Assembly: GCA_051861545.1 (NCBI GenBank)
Contig: JBIMKP010000005.1
Location: forward strand, 87,438 to 151,437
Direction of reading: 5' to 3'
DNA: 64,000 nt
Source: CAISCU01 sp051861545
GTDB taxonomy: Bacteria > Bacteroidota > Bacteroidia > UKL13-3
Shown: piece after piece, positions 33,612-42,122 of the stretch
Layout: every line of letters begins with the position of its first letter
Numbering within the stretch: the stretch's first letter is position 1
The notes under the pieces: generated by a model
Told to the model about the DNA's origin: nothing
Database searches by the model: none
The model's input: the letters and a program-made list of their open reading frames with translations, nothing else
Translations under genes and position numbers: made by a program

Positions 33612-34893
33612 CTGATATTCTTTTTATTTTTCTGAGTTTGTTTCCGGGAATCAGCTCAATTTCATTTTTAAATGCTAAGCTAAACTGACTAATCCCTAAT
33701 GTTGTAAAGTAAGTGGAGATGCACGTTTTAAAGGATTCGCATGCCTTTTCAAATTCTTTGCTTTCACACTCAATTCCTATTTCTAAAAGTGTGGCCGATT
33801 TTTGTACAATGGTATAACGAGTAAAATGGTCGGTAAACAAGGCAATTTTTCTTGATAACAAATCTGGGTAAATTTTGATACCCGATAATTCCAACACATC
33901 ATCTTCTCTTCCAATGATTTTTTCGATGGCAATGAATGCTGAACCACAAGTACATTTATCTTTTTTAACTTCCAAAATATCATTTAAACGGTAACGCACA
34001 ATGGGCTGACTTTCTCTCGAAAAATCTGTGATGATGGGATAAAATTTAGTTTCATCAATCCATTCTTTTTCAATCATCACCAAATCTTCATTGATGTGCA
34101 TGGTTCCATGTTCACAGGTACATCCAAGAAAACCTTCTGTACATTGGTAAACCTCACTCAGTTGTACTGGAAATACTTGTTTGATGAATTGCTTATCTGC
34201 TTCATCCAACACTTCTGCAAAAGAGATAATTTGGGTAGGACTAATCTTTATAGTTTGATTGCATTTGGCCTTCGCAATTTCCATTAAATAGGAAGGTTGC
34301 GATGCTAATATATCAGGTTGAAAGGATTCAAGTTCCTTTAATAATTCATCCTTGTTTTTAAAAATATCGAAGTATTTAAATTCAAACAACAATGAATCAA
34401 CCGATGAATACAAATTGCTATTGGCTCTTAAAAAGAAAGCTACTTTTTGTCGTTTAAATAATTTAACCCGAATCACTCTTTGCATCACCAATGCTACCCA
34501 TTTGGCTCTTTCAGTTTCAGACACCAAAAAAACACCTCTCTTACCACTGGTTCCGGTTGATAGTCCTACAGTTATTCCATTAATTTCACTTTTAAAATCT
34601 CTGGTATTTTCAGATTGTATGGCTAAATCCAATGCTTCATTTAGCTTGATTCCACAGGTATTGATGGCATCAAAATTCGACATGAATTCAGGTTTGGAAA
34701 TGATGGGAATTTCTGTCCATTGCTTGGTATCAAGATGTGTATATTTTTTGTAGTAAGTTGATTTACTTAATACCTTTTCCTGAAATATTTTTACCTGTTT
34801 ATTTTGATAAGCACGCAGTTCTTCAAGCGAGTTGAATTTTCCTCTTGCGATTAACTTCAAATAATACCAGATGATTTTCAACTTAAATTTCAT
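33586..34893 (-). CDS. Adenylate-forming enzyme, F390 synthetase/PaaK-like
   Basis: 435 residues. The AMP-binding loop STGTSGKRG (112-120) and the C-terminal GREDDVLELSGIKIYP hinge place it with phenylacetate-CoA-ligase-like enzymes; F390-synthetase-related proteins share this layout. Two cysteine pairs (FLGCTCEHG ~248, KCTCGSAF ~310) could bind zinc. It would activate a carboxylate as acyl-AMP for transfer to CoA, an amine, or lactone formation. Overlaps neighbours at both ends, so it is translationally coupled. Confidence 0.75.
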   Translation of the reverse strand: MKFKLKIIWYYLKLIARGKFNSLEELRAYQNKQVKIFQEKVLSKSTYYKKYTHLDTKQWTEIPIISKPEFMSNFDAINTCGIKLNEALDLAIQSENTRDFKSEINGITVGLSTGTSGKRGVFLVSETERAKWVALVMQRVIRVKLFKRQKVAFFLRANSNLYSSVDSLLFEFKYFDIFKNKDELLKELESFQPDILASQPSYLMEIAKAKCNQTIKISPTQIISFAEVLDEADKQFIKQVFPVQLSEVYQCTEGFLGCTCEHGTMHINEDLVMIEKEWIDETKFYPIITDFSRESQPIVRYRLNDILEVKKDKCTCGSAFIAIEKIIGREDDVLELSGIKIYPDLLSRKIALFTDHFTRYTIVQKSATLLEIGIECESKEFEKACESFKTCISTYFTTLGISQFSLAFKNEIELIPGNKLRKIKRISDENQYTSY

Positions 34894-35716
34894 TTGATAT
34901 CAATTGAAGGGTTTTAGGACAATGAGTAAAAACAATTTTTGTTTCGGGATTAGCTTGTTTTATTCTACTCAATTTTTCCATGGTTTCTTTTAAATCTGTC
35001 CATGAATCAATGAATATTCTAACCAATTGTAAAGGCAAAATTCCCTTGATAAAACAATCAAAATCCCAGGCTGCATCCGTAGCAAAGAGTAAATGTGAAC
35101 TTTCATCATAAAAGCCCAACATTCCTTTGGCATGGCCGGGTAGAAGCAATAGTTTGAAATGAGGGATTAATGTCCACTTGAATTCTGTTATTCCAAAGTC
35201 ATTGATTGTTTGTGATGAAATATCTTCAATATACACCACTCTTTCTTTGATATCATTTGGAATCAGTTTATGAATAACTCCTTTGCTAACTGCACTGATT
35301 CCTTTCAGGTTTTGTGTTTGTTGGAAAGCTTCTTTCGTGCAGACTAATTTTGCATTCGGAAAGTCTTTCAATCCTGCAATATGATCTGCATGAAAATGTG
35401 AGATGATAATGTATTTGATTTCAGTATGATGAATTCCTTTTTTTCTAAGGATTTCAATGGCTTTTTCATCATCTTTTAACTGAACGGGAGTTGCAAACTT
35501 GTAAAGTATTTCAGGGAAATATTTAGTAGCAGAATCAAAGTGATTGCTATAACCTGTATCAAACATGATATAACCCAAATCAGGCACATGAATCAATGCC
35601 CAAACTGCATAAAAGCGTAGTTTTTTTAATCCTTTTTGGGGATTCACTACTTTCTCATGTGCCTCACAATAACCGGAAGCAAACAGTTCAGTTTTTATTG
35701 TTGCTTCTTTTGCCAT
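34883..35716 (-). CDS. Metallo-beta-lactamase-fold hydrolase
   Basis: 277 residues. Zinc motif HFHADH (His107, His109, Asp111, His112) in ISHFHADHIAGLKDFP, followed by PGHAKGMLGF, ATDAAWDF and VFTHCP. This resembles AttM/AiiA lactonase-type proteins. In the cluster it may release or open a thioester or lactone product. Overlaps the adenylase start by 11 bp and the SDR end by 22 bp. Confidence 0.82.
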   Translation of the reverse strand: MAKEATIKTELFASGYCEAHEKVVNPQKGLKKLRFYAVWALIHVPDLGYIMFDTGYSNHFDSATKYFPEILYKFATPVQLKDDEKAIEILRKKGIHHTEIKYIIISHFHADHIAGLKDFPNAKLVCTKEAFQQTQNLKGISAVSKGVIHKLIPNDIKERVVYIEDISSQTINDFGITEFKWTLIPHFKLLLLPGHAKGMLGFYDESSHLLFATDAAWDFDCFIKGILPLQLVRIFIDSWTDLKETMEKLSRIKQANPETKIVFTHCPKTLQLISNEI

Positions 35717-36693
35717 TCTGTAAATTCTTTGATGCCTTCTTTGGTAGTCATAATTGGCTGATACTTCAATAATTCTCTGGCTTTGCTTATGTCCATGGTC
35801 ATGCTTTTAGATAGAATACCAATACCATATTTTGTCATGGCTGGTTCTTTTCCTCCTTGCAAATTTTTAGCAATGAATTCAATGATTCCTGCAGCAAACA
35901 ATGCAATACCAACCGGTACTTTTTTACTTGGTGGAGTTAAACCCAGTTCTTTTAATGTGTACTGAATGCTTGGCCACAATTCACTTGGATTACCATCTGA
36001 GATATTATAAGCTTCACCATAGGCATTTTCAGGAGCATTGATGGCACATTCCATGGCATGAATTACATTTCTTACACAGGTGAAGTCGCAAACGTTTTTG
36101 CCATCACCAACTATTTTGAGTTTTCCCTGGTGATAAGCTTCCAACATACGAGGGAATATCACCGTGTCTTCGGCTCCAATAATGGCACGTGGACGCAAGG
36201 CAAGGGTTTTGAAATGAGCTTCGTTTGAATCCAATACCATTTTCTCTGCCATCAATTTGGTGATGGCATAATCATTTACCATTTTTTCTGGAAGTGGTTC
36301 TGATTCTTTGATATTGAATCGGTCTTTGTAGGTGAAGTAAATACTGGGAGTGGAGATAAAAATAAATTGCTTCACACCATTCTTTTTACCTGCTTTTAAA
36401 AGATTCTCAGTAGCCAACACATTCGATGCATAAAAATGCTCATAAAAGCCAAATGGTGATGAAAGTGCTGCACAATGAATAATGATATCAACCTCATTTG
36501 TTAGTTTTTCGCAAAAGGAATATTCTTCTAAATCACCTTGAATAAATGTACATGAATGTGCTTCCAGTTCCTCTTTTTTTAGTGCCCTTCTTGATGTAGC
36601 TATAACCTTGTAATCAGCATGCTTGCCAAAGTACTTAGCTGCTCTTCCTCCCAGAAATCCTGCGGCTCCCGTTATTAATATTGTTTTTTGCAT
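35695..36693 (-). CDS. NAD(P)-dependent extended SDR (3-beta-HSD/epimerase type)
   Basis: 332 residues. N-terminal GAAGFLGG Rossmann loop, DLEE after strand 3, catalytic Tyr142-x3-Lys146 in YAITKLMAEK, and LRPRAIIGAED. The family includes OleD-like beta-ketoacid reductases and hydroxysteroid dehydrogenases. Likely reduces a keto intermediate made by the ketosynthase at 32622 (inference). Confidence 0.82.
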   Translation of the reverse strand: MQKTILITGAAGFLGGRAAKYFGKHADYKVIATSRRALKKEELEAHSCTFIQGDLEEYSFCEKLTNEVDIIIHCAALSSPFGFYEHFYASNVLATENLLKAGKKNGVKQFIFISTPSIYFTYKDRFNIKESEPLPEKMVNDYAITKLMAEKMVLDSNEAHFKTLALRPRAIIGAEDTVIFPRMLEAYHQGKLKIVGDGKNVCDFTCVRNVIHAMECAINAPENAYGEAYNISDGNPSELWPSIQYTLKELGLTPPSKKVPVGIALFAAGIIEFIAKNLQGGKEPAMTKYGIGILSKSMTMDISKARELLKYQPIMTTKEGIKEFTEWQKKQQ

Positions 36694-36694
36694 C

Positions 36695-37666
36695 TTACCA
36701 GTTTACGTTAAATTTTACTTCACTTTTTAATTCTGAATTTTTACCTGTTTGAAAGGCATAAATGTATTTACCAACCATATCTGTTTCATCAGAAACAAAT
36801 CGTTTTTCAGGGAATTCAACCAGATTCGTTTCTTGTAATTCTAATATGTCTTTGTCTTGTTGAATAATCTTCTTAAACATCTGTTTTGCAAATGGAATCA
36901 GCATAGGTGTTATCCATGAGATATCTAAAAATATCCTGGCAAAGTACTCGACACCATTTTCGTTTTCATTTACAATTGCTTCAAATCTTGAAACTGCTTT
37001 GTTTTCGGTATTGAAGTATTCAAGTACTGCAATTCCAGGATGTATATAAGTTGAAACTGCTTTTAATTGCTGCCATTTTTTAGGTAGTATTTTTGTAACA
37101 AATCCTTTTGCCGGCTCATGCTCGTAGAAGACCTGAAAACTGTTTTCTGCTTTTACTATTTTTGCTTGTATCGGGTTTCTTTTTTTCTCTTTTGTTCTGA
37201 TTAATCCATCGTGAACATAATGGGTATGACTTCCTTCAAGAAAATTTTCCAGGACATTGGATAATTGAGCAGTAATATTTCCTTTTAAAAAGATCTGTGC
37301 TTTTTGTTCTGATAGTTCAGGTAACAAAGCTTCCTGATTTGAACTTAACCAAATGAGCCCGTATTTTTCACGAACAAAATATCTTTTCAACTGACAATCG
37401 ATTTTGCCTTGTTTTACAGGAATGTTTGTATTGACACCCGATTCAGAATCGAAAGTCCAGCCATGGTATTTACAGCGGATTTCACCATTGATGATTTTTC
37501 CTTGAGATAAAGCCAATCCACGGTGCGGACAATAATCTTCATAAGCAAAAATGCCTTTTACAGAACGAATGATTACTACAGGTGTTTTTTGATTAACGAC
37601 CTTCATGGTTGAATTCATTTCAAGCTGACTTGAAAATGCGATGGCTGTATAAAAATCAAAGTTCAT
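36695..37666 (-). CDS. Rieske [2Fe-2S] non-haem iron oxygenase
   Basis: 323 residues. Rieske motif C46-x-H48...C65-x2-H68 (YCPHRGLAL, IRCKYHGWTFD), then the mononuclear-iron site NFLEGSHTHYVH (His147, His152). This is the alpha-subunit layout of KshA-type and aromatic ring-hydroxylating monooxygenases. It would hydroxylate or oxidatively modify the cluster product. Electron partners are not encoded here. Followed 1 bp later by the SDR. Confidence 0.85.
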   Translation of the reverse strand: MNFDFYTAIAFSSQLEMNSTMKVVNQKTPVVIIRSVKGIFAYEDYCPHRGLALSQGKIINGEIRCKYHGWTFDSESGVNTNIPVKQGKIDCQLKRYFVREKYGLIWLSSNQEALLPELSEQKAQIFLKGNITAQLSNVLENFLEGSHTHYVHDGLIRTKEKKRNPIQAKIVKAENSFQVFYEHEPAKGFVTKILPKKWQQLKAVSTYIHPGIAVLEYFNTENKAVSRFEAIVNENENGVEYFARIFLDISWITPMLIPFAKQMFKKIIQQDKDILELQETNLVEFPEKRFVSDETDMVGKYIYAFQTGKNSELKSEVKFNVNW

Positions 37667-38777
37667 ATTTATTCAGAATTGGGATACCTATTTTATTGGA
37701 AACAAATTGAAGTGTCTTCCAAATCAATTTTCTTCCAAATGGTAAATGTTGTATATAGATTAAAGAATATTCAATGGAAGCTTGTCCGCCACGCATGCGT
37801 TTGAAAAGTGAGGCGCCTGAACTAAGATTGAGTAATAAACCACTTTTGAATTTATATAAAAAAATCAAATGAATGGCATGAATATATAATCCCTCCTTTT
37901 GTGGTGCATCTGTATCATAGCCAACCAAAGGTGAAGTAATGGTGTTTTCAATGATAAACAATCCTGCAAATGATTTGAGTTTGTTATTGTCATCAACATA
38001 ACCTTGAAAGTGAATGAGCTTTTGTTCGTAAGAAATCCTGAAATAATCAATAGTAAACTGAGGATTGAATTGTGAGTATTTTACAAGGTATAATTTGTTA
38101 TATAAGTCAAGTGCTTGTTCCAAGTAAGGATACATTTCTTCATGAGAAATATACCTTAGTTTTTGTTTTTTGATAAGCCTGATGTCGTTGCGATTGTTAT
38201 TGTGTTTAATCCAAGTATCATAATCTGTATCATAGATATAAACTTGTCGACTTCCCAGTTTGATATAACCTTTATCTTCAAATTTATTGATGATTTGCTG
38301 ATGCTGGTATTCGTTTAATGAACGGAAAATAATAGCATGTTTTGGATATTCTTTTAATAACTCATCAGTGATTTCACCAATTTCTTTTCCATCCCATTCA
38401 GGATAAGGATTGGTAGAAAGCAGGAAATTATTGACATGAATATTTTTATCGATTTTTCCCAATCTTAAAATGATATCAATGAAATTGATGATTCCTAAAA
38501 CAGGAATTTGAAGAAGCTTATTGTTTACCTTTTGATTGAGTTCATCTTTTGAATAAAGTGCATAAGCAGTATGTGGTGAGCATACAAAAGAATTATTTTC
38601 TTGTTTGTGGTTAATGCTGATTGGGAAGATGTATTTGTCTCCAATTTTCAAAAGTTTCATTTCAGTTTTCACATTACGAATGATAGCTTCTGAATTTTGC
38701 TTCAAAAACAAAACAGATAAAGATTGATGAAAATCTTCCATTGATTCAGTTATATGGATGGATTTATTTTTCATCAT
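37656..38777 (-). CDS. GNAT-like acyltransferase candidate
   Basis: About 373 residues from the ATG at 38777 (a TTG further upstream, 38789, is possible). Two halves, the second with WDGKEIGEITDE, EYPKHAIIFRSLNEYQHQ and AGLFIIENTITSPLVGYDTD, a pattern of GNAT/FemAB-like transferases; no firm family assignment. Could add an acyl or amino-acyl group to the product. Overlaps the ATP-grasp gene by 14 bp. Confidence 0.5.
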   Translation of the reverse strand: MMKNKSIHITESMEDFHQSLSVLFLKQNSEAIIRNVKTEMKLLKIGDKYIFPISINHKQENNSFVCSPHTAYALYSKDELNQKVNNKLLQIPVLGIINFIDIILRLGKIDKNIHVNNFLLSTNPYPEWDGKEIGEITDELLKEYPKHAIIFRSLNEYQHQQIINKFEDKGYIKLGSRQVYIYDTDYDTWIKHNNNRNDIRLIKKQKLRYISHEEMYPYLEQALDLYNKLYLVKYSQFNPQFTIDYFRISYEQKLIHFQGYVDDNNKLKSFAGLFIIENTITSPLVGYDTDAPQKEGLYIHAIHLIFLYKFKSGLLLNLSSGASLFKRMRGGQASIEYSLIYIQHLPFGRKLIWKTLQFVSNKIGIPILNKYEL

Positions 38778-39867
38778 GGTTCCATTCAATATCTGAAGTA
38801 CTTGCTTCGAGCCAGGTAATGTTTTTGCTGAATTTCAAATAGGTAATTTCTACCAAACTCAATATTTGTAATAAAAAAGGTTTGATATCATTTCTTTTTA
38901 GAATGACATCCTTTGCCTTTAAAGTTCTGGGTTTAAAATAGGAGGGAAGATGTAAAATGAACATAGCATATTTGATACAATATTCAGTTTTGTCTTTAAG
39001 GATAAAGCTTTCATTTTGCAAGAATGCCTTAGCTAGATTTTCATGAAGTAGATGTGCACCACTGGTACCTCTTGGATTGCATTCAATAAAATAAGGTGTT
39101 TGGTTTTTATCAATAATAACATCAAAACTTAATTGTCCGGTATAATTCACTTGTTGTCCAAAACCCTTCACAAATTCTAGCACTTGCTCATTAAACACAG
39201 GTTCAAAAAACACCCCAGCACCTTTACCAGCGCGGTATAATGGATGGTATGCTGCATAGGCTTTTAGCTTACCACTATCCCAAATCGAATAAATACAAAT
39301 CTCCTTTCCAATCACTTTTTTCTGTGCAATCCACTTCGGTTTTTCTACATCTATGATATCATTTGAATTCAGTTTTTTATTGATGATAACGGAAGAAGCA
39401 AAACGAGAATATACAGGTTTAAATACATAGGTATCGCTGTTTTCCCAATCTTTAAAATCAGTAAGCAGTTTGGTTTCTGGAATCGGAAATTTGCTTGAAT
39501 TATACTTTGTAAACTCAAATTTGTTATGCAGCTTCAATATAAGTTCAATAGGGCTTGTCCATACTTTACAGTTGAAATGAGATAATCGACTTGCAACAAA
39601 AATAGCCTCTTCACAAGTTGGGATAAAATGAGAGATGTTTTCATTTTGAATGATATCCTGAACCTGTTTAACAAACAAATGAATAAAGAATCTTGGGGAA
39701 GCAACAACATAGTATTTATCTACATGCTTCGACCACCTGGAAATGGTAAGATGTAATGAGTCTATCATAATAACCCGGCAACCCGCCTTTTTAAAACTGC
39801 GCGCCATTTCCAAAGCTATGGGAGCTCTGGCACCTGAGATTAATATGTTATGATTTTTCGTATTCAA
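38764..39867 (-). CDS. ATP-grasp ligase
   Basis: 367 residues starting at TTG 39867; the Rossmann-like N-terminus (ILISGARAPIALEMARSFKKAGC) requires this start. ATP-grasp central region with VFKPVYSRFASSVI, YTGQLSFDVIIDKNQTPYFIECNPRGTSG (Glu262, Asn264, Arg266 bind metal-ATP). Joins a carboxylate to an amine or other nucleophile through an acyl phosphate. First gene of the seven-gene cluster; no promoter box is obvious. Confidence 0.8.
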   Translation of the reverse strand: MNTKNHNILISGARAPIALEMARSFKKAGCRVIMIDSLHLTISRWSKHVDKYYVVASPRFFIHLFVKQVQDIIQNENISHFIPTCEEAIFVASRLSHFNCKVWTSPIELILKLHNKFEFTKYNSSKFPIPETKLLTDFKDWENSDTYVFKPVYSRFASSVIINKKLNSNDIIDVEKPKWIAQKKVIGKEICIYSIWDSGKLKAYAAYHPLYRAGKGAGVFFEPVFNEQVLEFVKGFGQQVNYTGQLSFDVIIDKNQTPYFIECNPRGTSGAHLLHENLAKAFLQNESFILKDKTEYCIKYAMFILHLPSYFKPRTLKAKDVILKRNDIKPFLLQILSLVEITYLKFSKNITWLEASTSDIEWNHDEK

Positions 39868-39933
39868 TTTAAGGACGTATTTAAACCAATGGTATGAAAA
39901 AAATAGAATATTTTTATTGGTTAAGCTTAAATT

Positions 39934-40332
39934 TTAGTTTTGTGAAATTTCTTCTGATTTGGCATCACGGGTATTTTTTTGAACAGCAATGGCACCAAAC
40001 ATTCCTAAAACAAAAGCGAATACATAATAGCCTTTTTCACTAGGTAATATAACTGCATTCCACAAACCTACAATGAGTAAAACAGCTGAAAGAACCGTTG
40101 TAAACCAACATAAACCATAATAGATATCGGTAACAGGAAGCCCCTCCATTTTATCTCTAACACTTTTTTGAAGAGAAACAACTGCAAATAAGCCAAAGAA
40201 TAAAACAGTGATATAATACCCTTTTTCATTGAGTAACATTTCGGCATTCCAAATCCCAACAATAAATCCAATGAATCCAACTGCTAATGCAATCCAAGAA
40301 GCTGCTTTAAAAGAACCAGATGTTTGTGTCAT
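39934..40332 (-). CDS. YiaA/YiaB-family inner-membrane protein
   Basis: 132 residues from the ATG at 40332, chosen because earlier start codons add a poor leader. Two copies of the YiaAB unit: ASWIALAVGFIGFIVGIWNAEMLLNEKGYY and TTVLSAVLLIVGLWNAVILPSEKGYY, each a two-helix hairpin, so four membrane helices. Ends with a soluble tail. Function of the family is not established. Confidence 0.82.
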   Translation of the reverse strand: MTQTSGSFKAASWIALAVGFIGFIVGIWNAEMLLNEKGYYITVLFFGLFAVVSLQKSVRDKMEGLPVTDIYYGLCWFTTVLSAVLLIVGLWNAVILPSEKGYYVFAFVLGMFGAIAVQKNTRDAKSEEISQN

Positions 40333-40416
40333 AATTTTTGAATAATTGATGAGACAAAATTGGTATTTGAAAAGCGAAGTATTGTTGTGGAAATCCTTTT
40401 GATGCCCGAGATTAAC

Positions 40417-40462
40417 TTGCAAAGATTGCAGATTAGAAATCGACATTTGCAGAAAATGCAAA
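40417..40462. repeat. Two TTGCA dyads upstream of yiaA-like gene
   Basis: TTGCA-AAGAT-TGCA (40417-40430) and TTTGCA-GAAAA-TGCAAA (40446-40462), each with a 5-bp spacer, about 85-130 bp upstream of the ATG at 40332. The pair is a possible regulator-binding site. Confidence 0.35.
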
Positions 40463-40513
40463 AATCTTGAATCAATTGTATTTCAAACAAGTTTAGACTT
40501 TGATTTAAAAAAG

Positions 40514-40548
40514 AAATCCTCAATCGACTAATCAATTGAGGATTTTTC
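40514..40548 (-). terminator. Intrinsic terminator of the zinc-ribbon gene
   Basis: AAATCCTCAAT (40514-40524) pairs with ATTGAGGATTT (40535-40545). On the minus strand it is followed by CTTTTTT. Lies 19 bp past the stop of the gene at 40567. Confidence 0.75.
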
Positions 40549-40566
40549 TATTTAATAAATATAAAC

Positions 40567-40908
40567 TTAAACCTTCTTTACAAATTCACTTTTTAAAGCC
40601 ATGGCACCAAATTCAGGTACTTTACAATCGATATTGTGATCGCCTTGAACCAATCTGATATTGTTTACTTTGGTACCAACTTTTATTGATTTAGAAAATC
40701 CCTTTACTGGTAAATCTTTGATGATGGTAACAGAATCTCCATCTTGAAGAATATTACCATTTGAATCTTTAACTACCAATTTGTAAGGGTCTTCTTCTAC
40801 CTCATTTGGGTTCCATTCGTGGGCACATTCAGGACAAACCATTAAATGATCCATTGGATATGTGTATTCGCATTTGCAAATAGGGCAAGGTATAATTGTA
40901 TCGCTCAT
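40567..40908 (-). CDS. yjdM: Zinc-ribbon protein YjdM (PhnA) family
   Basis: 113 residues. The zinc ribbon is C8-x2-C11...C25-x2-C28 (IIPCPICKCEY, LMVCPECAHEW), followed by the conserved domain ILQDGDSVTIIKDLPVKGFSKSIKVGTKVNNIRLVQGDHNIDCKV (read in parts). Length and order match YjdM/PhnA. Its historical link to phosphonate use is not supported by neighbours; function is unclear. Confidence 0.9.
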   Translation of the reverse strand: MSDTIIPCPICKCEYTYPMDHLMVCPECAHEWNPNEVEEDPYKLVVKDSNGNILQDGDSVTIIKDLPVKGFSKSIKVGTKVNNIRLVQGDHNIDCKVPEFGAMALKSEFVKKV

Positions 40909-41010
40909 TTGAGGGGCAAAGTAGACTATTTCAAAAGATTAAAATATGAGTTTAGTCTTTTTCTGAAAATACCTTGGTTTTATTTGAAAATACAGATAAT
41001 AAGTTGGCAA

Positions 41011-41661
41011 TTATTCCACTCGCACACATTTGTACTTTTGTGTATGTTTTAATTCACCGGTTTTTAGGTTAACAATTTGTTCTTCTGCTGTAGCAAAACT
41101 TAGTGAAGGATTTTTCATCTCTTCTTCACAGTTGGGAAGTTTTGTTTGATCTGATACTTCTCTTGTATTGATTAGTGCTAGAATTATTAGATTATCTTTT
41201 TCAATTTTATATTCATCTTGGTATATAAAATCATGAATCCCGTTTCCATCTTCTACTTTAGCAACACGTAAATATTGTTCATTGGTTGTTTCAGAACCAT
41301 CATTACCAACTAAAAAGAAATTTCCAACTTTTTTGCGAATGGCTCCTCCAAGTTCGTAACTAACACCACTTTTATTGTTCTTTACCATGTTGGTTATAAG
41401 ATCTCTCTCTCCATCATTATAAGTGATTCGACTTACAGTAAAATCGCCCATTACTTCAATAGTTGTATCTAAGTAGGTAACTTCTAATGCATCTTCACTG
41501 ATTAGTTCATTATTGGAGTTTAAATTGTTGATACTATCTTGTTGTGCTTTAATACTTACAGAATCAATAGTGTTTTCTGCTGGTGTGCTTGAATTTGAGC
41601 CACATGAAGCTAATAGAAAAAGTGAGAAAAGAAGAATGAGGCTTGTTGATGATTTTAACAT
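41011..41661 (-). CDS. Lipoprotein, duplicated copy 1
   Basis: 216 residues; lipoprotein signal MLKSSTSLILLFSLFLLASC with lipobox LASC, low-complexity linker (GSNSSTPAENT), beta-rich body (TYLDTTIEVMGDFTVSRITYNDGERD). About 80% identical to the gene at 42123 and part of the 879-bp tandem duplication. Function unknown. Confidence 0.65.
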   Translation of the reverse strand: MLKSSTSLILLFSLFLLASCGSNSSTPAENTIDSVSIKAQQDSINNLNSNNELISEDALEVTYLDTTIEVMGDFTVSRITYNDGERDLITNMVKNNKSGVSYELGGAIRKKVGNFFLVGNDGSETTNEQYLRVAKVEDGNGIHDFIYQDEYKIEKDNLIILALINTREVSDQTKLPNCEEEMKNPSLSFATAEEQIVNLKTGELKHTQKYKCVRVE

Positions 41662-41893
41662 GGTTTTTAATTTTCTGCAATTAAACTATAAAACCTGATA
41701 AATGGAATAGTTTAGGAAATGCTAAAGTTTAGTGCTATAAAAACGGATTTTATAAGAATGATAATTGGAAATTTAATTCTGCTTCATAAGCAAAGACGCT
41801 AAAAATTCAATGTCTTTCTTAAGTTTGTAGGATGAATAACAATGATATCATTCGCCGAGTTAGGTATAAATTTAATTTTAATGATTCAAAAAT
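41015..41893. repeat. Tandem duplication, unit 1
   Basis: Aligns with 42127-43005 at a constant 1112-bp offset without any indel, covering the lipoprotein gene, its upstream region and the first 62 bp of the DUF1456 gene. The breakpoint is visible at 41893: identity stops in the middle of the fragment. Confidence 0.9.
41832..41893 (+). pseudogene. 5' fragment of the DUF1456 gene
   Basis: Starts with the same ATG and 62 bp as the gene at 42944 (MNNNDIIRRVRYKFNFNDSK), then departs from it and meets a stop within nine codons. It is a by-product of the tandem duplication and cannot encode a functional protein. Confidence 0.85.
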
Positions 41894-41896
41894 CAG

Positions 41897-42018
41897 ATGG
41901 TGTAAGCGTGGATAATAACCAAACGCAAGTTTCTATCGAAAACCTAAACGCAGGCTTGTATTTTATTTTGATTGAATCAAAGAATTCAAAATCATACAAG
42001 CGATTAATTAAACAATAG
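41897..42018 (+). pseudogene. Tail of a T9SS sorting domain
   Basis: An open stretch without a start encodes GVSVDNNQTQVSIENLNAG then LYFILIESKNSKSYKRLIKQ and stop. The terminal strands match type A sorting domains. It lies exactly at the junction between the duplicated units and shows that a T9SS gene once stood on this side of the lipoprotein gene. Confidence 0.7.
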
Positions 42019-42027
42019 TAAACTAAA

Positions 42028-42064
42028 TTAGGGCCTGCTAAAAATCTTTTTCAGCAGGCCTTAA
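42028..42064. repeat. Hairpin related to the MITE-like ends
   Basis: TTAGGGCCTGCTAAAAA (42028-42044) pairs with TTTTTCAGCAGGCCTTAA (42047-42064), loop of 2 nt, one mismatch and a bulge. The core GGGCCTGCT..AGCAGGCC is the same as the ends of 26841-27088. Downstream of the T9SS tail it may also act as a terminator. Confidence 0.65.
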
Positions 42065-42122
42065 TTTATATGAGTAAGTGGTAAAATAAATTATTCTCAT
42101 TCATATAATTTAGTTATACTGT

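Noticed and set aside
34352..34753. 133-codon plus-strand frame
   Set aside because: Opposite the adenylase gene, whose AMP-binding motifs are convincing.
40333..40461. Longer start for the YiaA-like protein
   Set aside because: The extra 43 residues are polar, lack resemblance to the family and overlap the dyad repeats.
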